From assembly GCA_021816645.1 (NCBI GenBank), contig JAKAXF010000003.1, forward strand, positions 1 to 23,539: a stretch of 23,539 nucleotides of DNA, in the 5' to 3' direction. A program made the translations under genes and the position numbers. The notes beneath the pieces are model-generated. The model worked only from the letters and a program-made list of their open reading frames with translations, ran no database searches and was not told the DNA's origin. Every line of letters begins with the position of its first letter. The first letter of the stretch is position 1. Source of the DNA: Microcaldota archaeon. GTDB taxonomy: Archaea; Micrarchaeota; Micrarchaeia; Micrarchaeales; Micrarchaeaceae. Shown here piece by piece: positions 1 to 8,184 of this stretch.

Positions 1-1196
1 CGATCTTTATACCCAAACCTGTAGCCTGTGCATACATAGTTGGATGCGCCACATGAAGCGCCAAAAGAGCCTATAGCATTAATTACACCAGGTTGTCCGT
101 TTGCCGTAGTCGCTCCAAATGATTTTACCCCGGCATCAAAAATATAATTGCCATATAAGTTTGTAGTATAAACGGCAGCATCACCACTATTACTTATAGT
201 TAACCCATTATTCACATTCATTATAATCCCACTAGTAGCAAGGCTAGAAAGAGTGGAAGGTAAACCTGTCCCAGCAAAGTTCCAATAGTTGTTGAACACG
301 TTTGCACCGTTGTCATACTCTGCGTATGTGGGGCTAAGCTGAGGTGCCTCTCCCGCGTACACGCCGTCATACTGCACGCTCTTGGGCAGGAAGTACATGT
401 AGATCTGCATGCTCTGCCCCGGTGGTATCGCCTGCGGCGTCCTTATCCAGAACGTAGCTACTCCAGCTGAAGATGAGCTGCAGTTCGACTCACACCAGCT
501 GTACAGCTCCTTGCCTCCGTAGTAGAATCGTATGTTTCCCAAATCCGCACTCTCCGCGATAGCGTACGTCTGCGGTGAGAACTGTATCATCTGCTGAAAG
601 TGCGCCGGTACGGCGTAGCTCTGATTGTTTGTGATGTTCAGGGGTAGGTAGTATGAATTGCTTAGGACAAACTTGGTAGCCTGCACCCGTATATTACCTG
701 TGTAGGTATAGTTGTGGCCATTGACACAGATCGCGGTCATGTTCGCCGGACCCGGAGCGCAGTAGTTGGCCGTCATCTTTATCGTACCGGAATACACTGA
801 TCCAAGAGTGACACTGCCCGTTAGGTTGGCGACGCAGTATACTACCTCTCCAGCTTGCGCCACATTTGGGACGCAGTAGCCGCTCTTGCTGTTGTGGAAA
901 TTCAGGAACGCGCTGAACGAGCTGATGTTGACGGTTCCGGGTTCGGTGTCGCTCGCCACTATGAGAAGCGCGGGTGATCCGCTCGAATTTACCGCCAGCG
1001 AAGCGTCGAGGCATTCGAATCCGCTGTATAAGTTGCACGAGAACGGCAGCGAGCTCTTCGGAATTGAGGAGAACATAAGCAGCAGGGCTATCACTACCGC
1101 TATTATCAGGAATACGAAAGAGTAGGTGGTGAGGAACTCCAGGGCGCTTTGCGACCGCGGTCCACTCTTGCGCGCACGCATTGAATCACTTACCAT
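1..1196 (-). CDS. Surface protein with class III (pilin-like) leader and DUF2341 module; partial, 3' end cut by window edge
   Basis: Reading the minus strand from ATG 1196 gives about 398 open codons to the left edge; the stop lies outside. A second Met at 1181 (MRARKSGPRS...) is an equally good start. The N-terminus has a basic stretch (RARKSGPR), then QSALEF at residues 16-21 and a hydrophobic helix to about residue 40. Gln at +1 and Glu at +5 match the archaeal class III signal cleaved by prepilin peptidase, although -1 is Ser rather than Gly/Ala. The exported part holds several Cys, many N-x-S/T sequons and, at about 670-300, a DUF2341-type module (FQQMIQF, LGNIRFYYGG, LYSWCES, GEAPQLSPTYAEYDNG). 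A paralogous module lies in the gene at 19843-23539. Beyond about position 300 the gene becomes AT-rich and was not recognised. Probable role: cell-surface or pilus-associated adhesin (inference). Confidence 0.82.
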   Translation of the reverse strand, partial: MVSDSMRARKSGPRSQSALEFLTTYSFVFLIIAVVIALLLMFSSIPKSSLPFSCNLYSGFECLDASLAVNSSGSPALLIVASDTEPGTVNISSFSAFLNFHNSKSGYCVPNVAQAGEVVYCVANLTGSVTLGSVYSGTIKMTANYCAPGPANMTAICVNGHNYTYTGNIRVQATKFVLSNSYYLPLNITNNQSYAVPAHFQQMIQFSPQTYAIAESADLGNIRFYYGGKELYSWCESNCSSSSAGVATFWIRTPQAIPPGQSMQIYMYFLPKSVQYDGVYAGEAPQLSPTYAEYDNGANVFNNYWNFAGTGLPSTLSSLATSGIIMNVNNGLTISNSGDAAVYTTNLYGNYIFDAGVKSFGATTANGQPGVINAIGSFGASCGASNYVCTGYRFGYKD

Positions 1197-1202
1197 TGCG
1201 AA

Positions 1203-1252
1203 AAAAGTAATAAATATGTAGCACAACGTAGAGAACATGAAGAGTGTACAAT
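1203..1252. promoter_or_regulatory. Divergent promoter region between surface protein and ksgA
   Basis: Only 56 bp separate the two divergent ATGs (1196 and 1253). An AT-rich TATA-like stretch at about 1208-1217 (taataaatat) would place a plus-strand start site near 1240, giving ksgA a leaderless or very short-leader mRNA. Used on the minus strand, the same box would start near 1187, which fits the second Met (1181) of the surface gene. No Shine-Dalgarno stands out for either gene. Assignment is by spacing only. Confidence 0.4.
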
Positions 1253-2047
1253 ATGAATGTCATAAACTTCAAAGATTTCAGAGCGCACAGGAAACTCGGC
1301 CAGAACTTTCTGCTCGACAAAGAGGTGGCGCGGCTGGAGGCGAGCTACGCTCGCGGAAAGAACGCTATCGAAATAGGCCCCGGTTTCGGCACTCTGACCG
1401 AGGAGTTGTGCGGAAGCGCTAAAAGAGTCCTCGCCGTGGAGAAAGACCCTAGGCTGTATTCTGCGCTTAAGGATAAGCATTTTGATGGAGATCTAAATCT
1501 TATCAATTCGGACTTCTTCAAGCTAGACGCCGGTGTTACCGATGGTTACGACATACTCGTGGCGAATGTGCCGTACAACCTGTCCAGCAGGACGCTGATG
1601 TGGATCTCAGAAAACAGAATCGAGGCGGTCCTCTGCCTCCAGAAGGAATTCGTTGAGCACATGATGGCGCAGGCTGGCAGCAGGAAGTATTCACGCCTGA
1701 GCGTTATAACCGCGCTGACAATGAAAGTCGAGAAAATAACAGAGGTAGGCGCTGACAGCTTCTATCCGAAACCGAAAGTTGATTCCGTAGTAATACACAT
1801 AACGAAAAGAGACTTCGAACTGAACAGCGACGACGACAAGATTATTTCTTTGATAATGGAGCACAAGAAGAAGAAGCTCAGGAACGCGGTTATAGACTCC
1901 GCAAGGAAGCTCAAAATCGACAGAGGAAAGCTCAGGAAAATCGCCGATAAGCTCAGGATGAATGACACGCGCGTCTTCAAAATGACCCCTGTAGAGATAC
2001 TCGGATCCGCCAGGGAACTTGCCGCTGGACTGCGCCTACTTGAATGA
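1253..2047 (+). CDS. ksgA: KsgA/Dim1 16S rRNA (adenine-N6,N6) dimethyltransferase
   Basis: 264 residues from ATG 1253; a GTG at 1244 would add three. The enzyme uses S-adenosylmethionine to dimethylate the two adjacent adenines in the loop of helix 45 at the 3' end of 16S rRNA during small-subunit maturation. Family signatures seen: the entry motif KLGQNFL (14-20), the SAM loop EIGPGFGTLT (40-49), the acidic end of beta-2 AVEKDPRL, and the catalytic motif NVPYNLSS (105-112), where the family has N-[IVL]-P-Y. The C-terminal helical domain is basic (HKKKKLRNAV) and slightly short, as in archaeal Dim1. It is convergent with the next gene and overlaps it by 12 bp. Confidence 0.95.
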   Translation: MNVINFKDFRAHRKLGQNFLLDKEVARLEASYARGKNAIEIGPGFGTLTEELCGSAKRVLAVEKDPRLYSALKDKHFDGDLNLINSDFFKLDAGVTDGYDILVANVPYNLSSRTLMWISENRIEAVLCLQKEFVEHMMAQAGSRKYSRLSVITALTMKVEKITEVGADSFYPKPKVDSVVIHITKRDFELNSDDDKIISLIMEHKKKKLRNAVIDSARKLKIDRGKLRKIADKLRMNDTRVFKMTPVEILGSARELAAGLRLLE

Positions 2048-2704
2048 GTAGGTTGGTTCTTGCACTTCCCTCAGCACGCGTACGTTCTTCAACTTGGATT
2101 TCAGCCTTTCTTCGGCCTTCCTGGATCTCTCAACCCCGAGAAGGTTCTTGTAGTGCATCGGAATTACTGTCTTTGCCCCAATCGCTTCCGCTGCCTTTAT
2201 CGCCTCGTCTACGTCCATCGTGTAAGTGCCGCCTACTGGCAGAAGCGCGTAATCTATGTCTGCCATGTTGCCCATCTCTGGAATCAGGTCGGTGTCGCCT
2301 GCGTGGTATATCCTCACTCCATCAGTTTCTATTATGTAACCAACCCACTGGTTTGCTTTTGGATGGAAGCCAAGTCTCTCCCTGTTCACATTGTAAGCCG
2401 GGACGGCTTCTATCCTTACACCGTGGAAGTATTCGTTGTATCCTGGCCTTGCTATCCTGACTCCCTTCTTCTCATCTAGAGTCTGCGTCGATGTTATTAT
2501 TTCCGTGTCTTTCTTAGATACGCTCTCTATGTCCTTCTTGCTGAAGTGGTCGAAGTGCGCGTGGGTGACAAGAATCAGGTCCGCTTTGGTCTTAGACACT
2601 TCTGCTGATACCCCAAACGGGTCTATGAACAGCGTATAATCTCCGCACTTAAGGTAGAAGCTCGCGTGACCTATCCAAAACAGAGACTTTTCTATATCTT
2701 GCAT
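2036..2704 (-). CDS. UPF0173-type metallo-beta-lactamase-fold hydrolase
   Basis: 222 residues from ATG 2704. A GTG at 2764 would add 20 residues (MARFSYDTI...) but would overlap the promoter, so ATG is preferred; a TATA-like box (attttatgct, 2731-2740) lies about 31 bp upstream, consistent with leaderless transcription. The metal-binding signature THAHFDHF is at 47-54 (HxHxDH), followed by HAGDTD (134-139, bridging Asp) and the final ligand in IPMHYKN (His184). The segment LLPVGGTYTMDVDEA is typical of the UPF0173/UlaG-like branch, as is the short length. Fold and two-metal site are well supported; the substrate is unknown, and phosphoester or lactone hydrolysis are only family-level guesses. 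Confidence 0.9.
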   Translation of the reverse strand: MQDIEKSLFWIGHASFYLKCGDYTLFIDPFGVSAEVSKTKADLILVTHAHFDHFSKKDIESVSKKDTEIITSTQTLDEKKGVRIARPGYNEYFHGVRIEAVPAYNVNRERLGFHPKANQWVGYIIETDGVRIYHAGDTDLIPEMGNMADIDYALLPVGGTYTMDVDEAIKAAEAIGAKTVIPMHYKNLLGVERSRKAEERLKSKLKNVRVLREVQEPTYSFK

Positions 2705-2730
2705 CGTATCAAAATAGTTTAATCTGAAAA

Positions 2731-2808
2731 AGCATAAAATTGTATCGTAGGAGAAACGCGCCACGCGCAGATTAAAAAAGCAACTGAAATACAGATACGC
2801 TTAAATTG
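2731..2808. promoter_or_regulatory. Divergent promoters for the MBL hydrolase and the giant surface protein
   Basis: The 143 bp between ATG 2704 (minus) and ATG 2848 (plus) hold two TATA-like boxes. Minus: attttatgct, 2740-2731. Plus: gcttaaattg, 2799-2808, which predicts a start near 2830 and a short leader before ATG 2848. The middle contains acgcgccacgcgc, a small GC-rich hairpin of unknown meaning. Confidence 0.4.
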
Positions 2809-2847
2809 TTTCTTTTGCCTATAGAAGCAGGATTGTGGCGCCGTCTC

Positions 2848-5800
2848 ATGAATACTACAAAGGGCACTAAGCTCGTAAGAATAACTATCATGCTGTTCAT
2901 CGTATCACTAGGAGTCGCGATTACGTACAGCATAGCAAGCAGCGCGATTCCTGTGAGCATGAAGTCGATATCAATATCTGGTTTCAGCTCAAGCGTTTAC
3001 ACTACTTCGATGCCACAGTACGGAGTCATAACGGCCACAGAGCAGTTCAACACTAACGTTCAGGCTCTTTCTGGCAGCCTCTCGGTTTCGCAATCAGGAT
3101 CTGAGAGTACAACACCGCTGATGCATCAGGTCCTCGGATACAACAACGGAAATGCCCAGTGGCTCATAACGTGTCCCAACGCACCAAATCCCTCGGATAC
3201 GATGGAGTATTTCCAGTCAGCCCCTAACACTGGGGGAGACAGGTGCCTGTCGGATCAAAGTCTTCTCACATCAACTCTCACTCTAAACGTCCAATATTCG
3301 TGGAGCCAGGACTCTATGGCGCAGAGCAGCGTTTACGTGACGTTCGGAAATGTTGATACGCTAAACCTCAACAATTACGCTTTCACCGGGACTTCGGAGC
3401 AGGCGCAGAACTCGCAGTACAACATATCCAACGGATACAATACGCGCTCCTACATATTCAACAACGTAAACGCATCGAACCAGGGAGGGCTGTGGAACTG
3501 GGTAAACGAATACGCTACGCTGTCCAACGCCGTGATCCCCTTCAGTCAAAGCAAGACATTCACCGGACTCATACTCGACCAGGGACAGGGATACAGCGAG
3601 AGCACAGGGTCCAATACTTCCATAGTATATTCATGGGTTTGCACATATCCGTATTCCTACACAGAGACATCTAAGGTGGAGAGCCTTCACAACGCCAACG
3701 CACCGATACCGCTTTATTCAGCAACACAACCGCTCTCTTTTGTGACATACAACGACATGGAACTACCCGTTAACACCGTGGCAACGCAAACTCAGTATAG
3801 ACTCACTTCATTTACTAAGTACCATGATATGTACAACGGCTATAGCGTGTCTGGTTGGAAAAAGGTAAGTTCAAGCGGTGTTTTGTATATAGATGGAGTA
3901 GATATAACTGCACCTTCTGGCCCCACTTGTGCGGGATACTACGGCTATTATGGCTATATATACCAAAATACAACGAATCCGCATGAGTTTGGACTTGCCT
4001 ACGGTAGCGACTGCGTACCATTCTCGTTCGTGAATGGATGGACCCACTTCAGCCTCGCAACTTTCAACGCCACGTTCACCCAGTCCAGCATAGTACCATA
4101 CTTCACGTACAACTATTCCATGCCTTCGCTGATAAGCGATGTCAACAACCAGCCCGAATACCTCAACATGTCGTATGATCTTTACAGCCCGCACAACTAC
4201 CTCAATCCAAGAGACAATCTGGAGCCGTTCAACATAAGCACAGGATCGGGGCTGCTCGCCGAATACAATGGCAGCCTTATGCTTTTCCCGTTCAACGTTG
4301 TATCGCTCTCCGATCCGCAACCTTCAGGACTCGATAACGGCACGAACTTTTTCCTTAGCGCGGTAAGCACGTCTAATCCATCTAGCCCAAGTTCTTCGAA
4401 TCCGCCGAGCATAAATCTCCCTATAGGAGCGTATTCTGGAGGTAAAATAGTAAACGCCAGTTACATGGCGGAGTCTCCAAACGACTATATATATGTAATA
4501 AATTACACGCCCCAGAGCAGCTTCCTAACCTCGGCCGGCTCTACTTATCTATACAGTTTGCGCTTCGTACCCCTTGGGTACTTCAACCTGACGAACTACC
4601 AACCAAATTCCGTTGGGCCTATAGAGGGGCAGTACAGTTCCATGCCTACTCCGTCTGACTACAGCACCCTGTACAACGAGTGGAACACGAGCTGGAAGGG
4701 ATACTGGGCAGACGCGATAATGCAGCAGTCAGCAGATCTTTACATGACAGACTCTCAAAAGCTTTCACAATACTCATACTCATGCTTCCTCTGGTCATGC
4801 GGCCATGGAGCCAAGCAGCAAGGAGTCTCGTTCCAGGGTTTCAGACCTACGGGCATAACAACCGACTACTCCGGAGATGTATTCGCCATCGGCCTCAATC
4901 CTTCAGGTACGCACGACGCTCTCTACGCCCTGTACACCAACGGTACTGTTGTAGGTAACGTAATCAGCCCCGGATTCGTCGCTTCGAGCGAGATAGCCGT
5001 AACTCCAAATGGCAAGTACATATACATAGCGAACTACACCAACGGAAACATAGCGATATACGAGGCTCCTTCACTCACAGAAGCGGGAGTTATAAGCCTC
5101 TCATACTCAAACCTGAGCTACAACATGAACATATCTTCGTATCTTGCCAAGGGCGGGCCGTTCGGCAGCACAATCATGTCGAGCTCCTACAGCGGATTGA
5201 CAATGAACGACATCGCGTCGAATCACCATCCAATAGGCATCGCCGAATATGACGGTATACTATACGTACTAGACAACTGGACCTTCGGTGGATCTGCGGG
5301 CAGCCAATCAGCTATCCTCATGCTGAGGGCCTACAATGGAAACGGCACCGAGATACCGGTCCACGGCTTCAACTACAGCGACATAGTACCTACAAGTGGT
5401 GTCGAAAATTCCCCATCGTACAACGGCATTAATGTGACTTATCCGCCTTATGGTTGGCCACTCTCAGCTAATATATCAACACGCACAGCTTACGGCAATC
5501 TCGTATACTGCTCGACGTCTAACGCGAACGCCAAGTGCATATCTCCAACTTCGGCGGAGGCGGCAGGCTATCCGCCAATAGGCCCCATAATCAGCAGCTA
5601 TGGCACACTCGGCGACTCTGTAGGCTTCTCTTCAGATTTCAACGGAGAGTTGTACCTACTTGCACACGCCAATATGTCCAGGATCACATACCAAAGCACG
5701 GGCGTGAAATACGGAAGCTATTACAAGAAGGTTGCCACAACGTCCCTCTACACAGAGCTGCTCGCCTTCAGAATGAACATAATCAATTATACTAAAACTT

Positions 5801-8139
5801 CCCTCGGCGCTTACAGCCCGTTCGTGTGCTACCTCAACAATACCAAGTATTCAGGAGGAAGTCCGTACTGCACTGAACTGAGTGGTGAAACAAGTAATGT
5901 TCTCACGGGACTACAACCTCCGCTTCTAGGAGTACCCAACTCGTTCAACTTCTCTGAGAGCAGCGGTGGGCCCGCGTATTTCGGCTACCCATCCCTAATA
6001 TCCACGTATTTCCCTACAGGGCTTGGTTCTTCTGACCCGCCGTACGAGCCTACGCTAAGCTTAAACCCGTCGGTAGTCTATCAGGGCAGCACGGCAAACA
6101 TAGTGCTTACAGCCAATACACAGGTACAGGAAGATGAACTGAAGCTTACTGTATCAAACACCACATGGTCGACCACTAAAGAAGCTCCGGGCAGCCTAAC
6201 CTATACGGAAAACACGCTCGGTATAGGAAGCTACAACGTGCAGGGTTGCGACGTTACGCGCGATTCTTGCGCCGCAAACCAGATACTTGGCGTACTGCCT
6301 CAACCCACCATACCAAATACCGTACCAAATGTCCCTGTCCCGCCAGTGGCACCGCAGTCTGAATCCATAAACAGCCAGGTAAACGGATACGTCCTGCTGC
6401 CATACAACATAACCTACTCCCTCTACCAGAGCTGGAGTCCGCAGGTAGACGGCGGGGTGTTCAATTCGTCGTATCCCGTCTACTGGACGTCGTACGCGAC
6501 GATCAACACGTCCTTCGGACCCGAGACAATTGTCACAGGATCCGGTACTACTTCATCTCCACCAACGGCGTGCAGCACCTACACATTCCCAGATCCGTAT
6601 ACTACTTACTACGCGGAATACGCCACACTGGAAGCTCAGGCACAGAGCGGTACGCTCAACTACCTCATACAGGGAGGCGGTACGTATCTCAAGTACCTGA
6701 GCGGCGATTACTATGTACCCAACGTATCCGATGCCAACCTGATAATACCTCCGACCATATTCTACACAATGTTCACGAACAGGATATTCGGAGAGGCTTA
6801 TGCAAACTTGTCGGTTGATGTGCCGAACGGCGCTCTCAAATCGCCGCTTGTTCTAAACGCCAGCCTCAACGGAGAGTACAGCACCAAGACTTTCGTGCAG
6901 AATTTCGTAAACCCGACTCAGGATGTGGGCTACTGCCTACAGTTTCCTCAGGACTGCATGGCGGACAGCGCGCCCGCTTACCAGATAGAGGTGTACACTC
7001 CGATACAGCACCAGACCGGCGTTGGATACAGCTCGGCTTACTACAACGGCAACAGCGCCTCAGGATTCTTGCCGCCGTTCAACTACACCAACTCCACGCT
7101 TCCAGACTTCACGCAACTTTACAACATATACAGATTCGCCGAATACCAGAACGCGCTCAGCCTGAACATGACAAATTCTCAACCACTCGGATACAACAGG
7201 ATAATATTCACGTATGTTGACCAGTTCAACAACACAATAACAATGCCCCTGGACGTAGACCTCGCCAAGACAACGCTCATAAACATGAGCGTTACTCCTA
7301 CCGTCAACGCGATAAACCCGAACGAGACCAGCATCACTGTGCAGGGTGATATAGGGACCATAGACACAATTCTCAATCCTACGCAGCAGCCCCTAGCAGG
7401 ATCGCCGATATACATCTACTACGACGGAAACCTGAACTTCTACAACTACACTACGACGTCTGGCAGTGCGTACCGTACGTGGAGCGACTACTGCGCTTTC
7501 GCCCCGGGAGCAATCGGGTGCAGCCTCGCCAACTACCTCTCTGCAGTCAACACACCCATACAGTCGCTTGAAACGAACACCATAGATTTCAGAACACAGC
7601 TGAACTCCAGCGGCGAGTGCGCGGCCGAACCCAAGAGCATGCTCACTCTGGGCAACTTCATCCAGTGCAACATCTATCCTAACAACAAGTGGAACCTGCC
7701 GAGGAGCGGCACTACAGGAAGCGGCAGCTACGAGTACTGCGTGCCAGTATACGACAACGGCACTGGCTACCTGACCTCACAGTTCGGCCTTGTAGGCATA
7801 GCAACTACAAACTCAAGCGGAATGTTCTCGTACACGTTCAACGCGTGCGGCACAGGCAACGAAAAGGTTATGGCATCTTATTACGGATGGCCTCCACCAG
7901 AACCCGTAACTGTGTACCAGCCGCCGCTCTCAAACGCTACGCAGAACTGCGCGACTCCGGGAGTATGCCAGAACTACCAGGAATACAACTACTACATAGC
8001 ACCGACGTCGACTTCGCAGTCAATCAACATCGGCCTTTACGAGCTGTCGTTTGGAAATGTGGGTGCGTACGCGCTGGCAGGCTTCGCTGCATGCGTCGCT
8101 GCCACGCTTTTCTTCTTGCGCAAACGTTCATCCAGGTAA
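2848..8139 (+). CDS. Giant double-anchored surface protein (1763 aa) with propeller-like and Ig-like regions
   Basis: 1763 residues from ATG 2848; the in-frame TTG at 2806 is rejected because it overlaps the TATA box. A signal-anchor helix at residues about 8-32 (VRITIMLFIVSLGVAITYS) is followed by an extracellular Asn/Ser/Tyr-rich body. A C-terminal helix (about 1739-1757, GAYALAGFAACVAATLFFL) ends in a basic tail RKRSSR, so both ends are probably membrane-bound. Residues about 660-800 and 915-950 carry NHL/YVTN-like blades (e.g. SEIAVTPNGKYIYIANYTNG and HPIGIAEYDGILYVLDNW). About 1068-1100 is an Ig-like start (PTLSLNPSVVYQGSTANIVL), with a second possible Ig-like region near 1470-1540. I count more than 40 N-x-S/T sequons, and paired Cys suggest disulfides. 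The family is not recognised. S-layer, adhesin or cell-contact protein are all possible. Confidence 0.85.
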   Translation: MNTTKGTKLVRITIMLFIVSLGVAITYSIASSAIPVSMKSISISGFSSSVYTTSMPQYGVITATEQFNTNVQALSGSLSVSQSGSESTTPLMHQVLGYNNGNAQWLITCPNAPNPSDTMEYFQSAPNTGGDRCLSDQSLLTSTLTLNVQYSWSQDSMAQSSVYVTFGNVDTLNLNNYAFTGTSEQAQNSQYNISNGYNTRSYIFNNVNASNQGGLWNWVNEYATLSNAVIPFSQSKTFTGLILDQGQGYSESTGSNTSIVYSWVCTYPYSYTETSKVESLHNANAPIPLYSATQPLSFVTYNDMELPVNTVATQTQYRLTSFTKYHDMYNGYSVSGWKKVSSSGVLYIDGVDITAPSGPTCAGYYGYYGYIYQNTTNPHEFGLAYGSDCVPFSFVNGWTHFSLATFNATFTQSSIVPYFTYNYSMPSLISDVNNQPEYLNMSYDLYSPHNYLNPRDNLEPFNISTGSGLLAEYNGSLMLFPFNVVSLSDPQPSGLDNGTNFFLSAVSTSNPSSPSSSNPPSINLPIGAYSGGKIVNASYMAESPNDYIYVINYTPQSSFLTSAGSTYLYSLRFVPLGYFNLTNYQPNSVGPIEGQYSSMPTPSDYSTLYNEWNTSWKGYWADAIMQQSADLYMTDSQKLSQYSYSCFLWSCGHGAKQQGVSFQGFRPTGITTDYSGDVFAIGLNPSGTHDALYALYTNGTVVGNVISPGFVASSEIAVTPNGKYIYIANYTNGNIAIYEAPSLTEAGVISLSYSNLSYNMNISSYLAKGGPFGSTIMSSSYSGLTMNDIASNHHPIGIAEYDGILYVLDNWTFGGSAGSQSAILMLRAYNGNGTEIPVHGFNYSDIVPTSGVENSPSYNGINVTYPPYGWPLSANISTRTAYGNLVYCSTSNANAKCISPTSAEAAGYPPIGPIISSYGTLGDSVGFSSDFNGELYLLAHANMSRITYQSTGVKYGSYYKKVATTSLYTELLAFRMNIINYTKTSLGAYSPFVCYLNNTKYSGGSPYCTELSGETSNVLTGLQPPLLGVPNSFNFSESSGGPAYFGYPSLISTYFPTGLGSSDPPYEPTLSLNPSVVYQGSTANIVLTANTQVQEDELKLTVSNTTWSTTKEAPGSLTYTENTLGIGSYNVQGCDVTRDSCAANQILGVLPQPTIPNTVPNVPVPPVAPQSESINSQVNGYVLLPYNITYSLYQSWSPQVDGGVFNSSYPVYWTSYATINTSFGPETIVTGSGTTSSPPTACSTYTFPDPYTTYYAEYATLEAQAQSGTLNYLIQGGGTYLKYLSGDYYVPNVSDANLIIPPTIFYTMFTNRIFGEAYANLSVDVPNGALKSPLVLNASLNGEYSTKTFVQNFVNPTQDVGYCLQFPQDCMADSAPAYQIEVYTPIQHQTGVGYSSAYYNGNSASGFLPPFNYTNSTLPDFTQLYNIYRFAEYQNALSLNMTNSQPLGYNRIIFTYVDQFNNTITMPLDVDLAKTTLINMSVTPTVNAINPNETSITVQGDIGTIDTILNPTQQPLAGSPIYIYYDGNLNFYNYTTTSGSAYRTWSDYCAFAPGAIGCSLANYLSAVNTPIQSLETNTIDFRTQLNSSGECAAEPKSMLTLGNFIQCNIYPNNKWNLPRSGTTGSGSYEYCVPVYDNGTGYLTSQFGLVGIATTNSSGMFSYTFNACGTGNEKVMASYYGWPPPEPVTVYQPPLSNATQNCATPGVCQNYQEYNYYIAPTSTSQSINIGLYELSFGNVGAYALAGFAACVAATLFFLRKRSSR
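3790..4020 (+). other. AT-rich patch inside the giant surface gene
   Basis: The line at 3841-3900 is 38% GC by hand count (23/60), against 60% (36/60) for 6421-6480 in the same gene. The patch encodes a Tyr/Gly-rich segment (YNGYSVSGWKKVSSSG... GYYGYYGYIYQN) with local codon choice shifted to A/T. The frame is intact, so this looks like a composition island rather than damage. Confidence 0.5.
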
Positions 8140-8142
8140 GGT

Positions 8143-8170
8143 ATTTATATTACAAAAGCGTAATATAAAT
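8143..8170. repeat. Perfect 11-bp inverted repeat with 6-bp spacer in the promoter of the next gene
   Basis: atttatattac (8143-8153), spacer aaaagc, gtaatataaat (8160-8170): the arms are exact reverse complements. The element begins four bases after the stop of the giant gene and ends 14 bases before ATG 8185. It contains TATA-like sequence in both orientations. It could be an operator overlapping the promoter, a 3'-end hairpin of the upstream mRNA, or both. Confidence 0.7.
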
Positions 8171-8184
8171 TAGGGTAGACAGAG

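Noticed and set aside
2705..2764. GTG start adding 20 residues to the MBL hydrolase
   Set aside because: The extension overlaps the promoter box and does not resemble the family N-terminus.
2806..2847. TTG start extending the giant surface protein by 14 residues
   Set aside because: It lies on the predicted TATA box and adds no signal-peptide logic; ATG 2848 leads directly into the signal-anchor.
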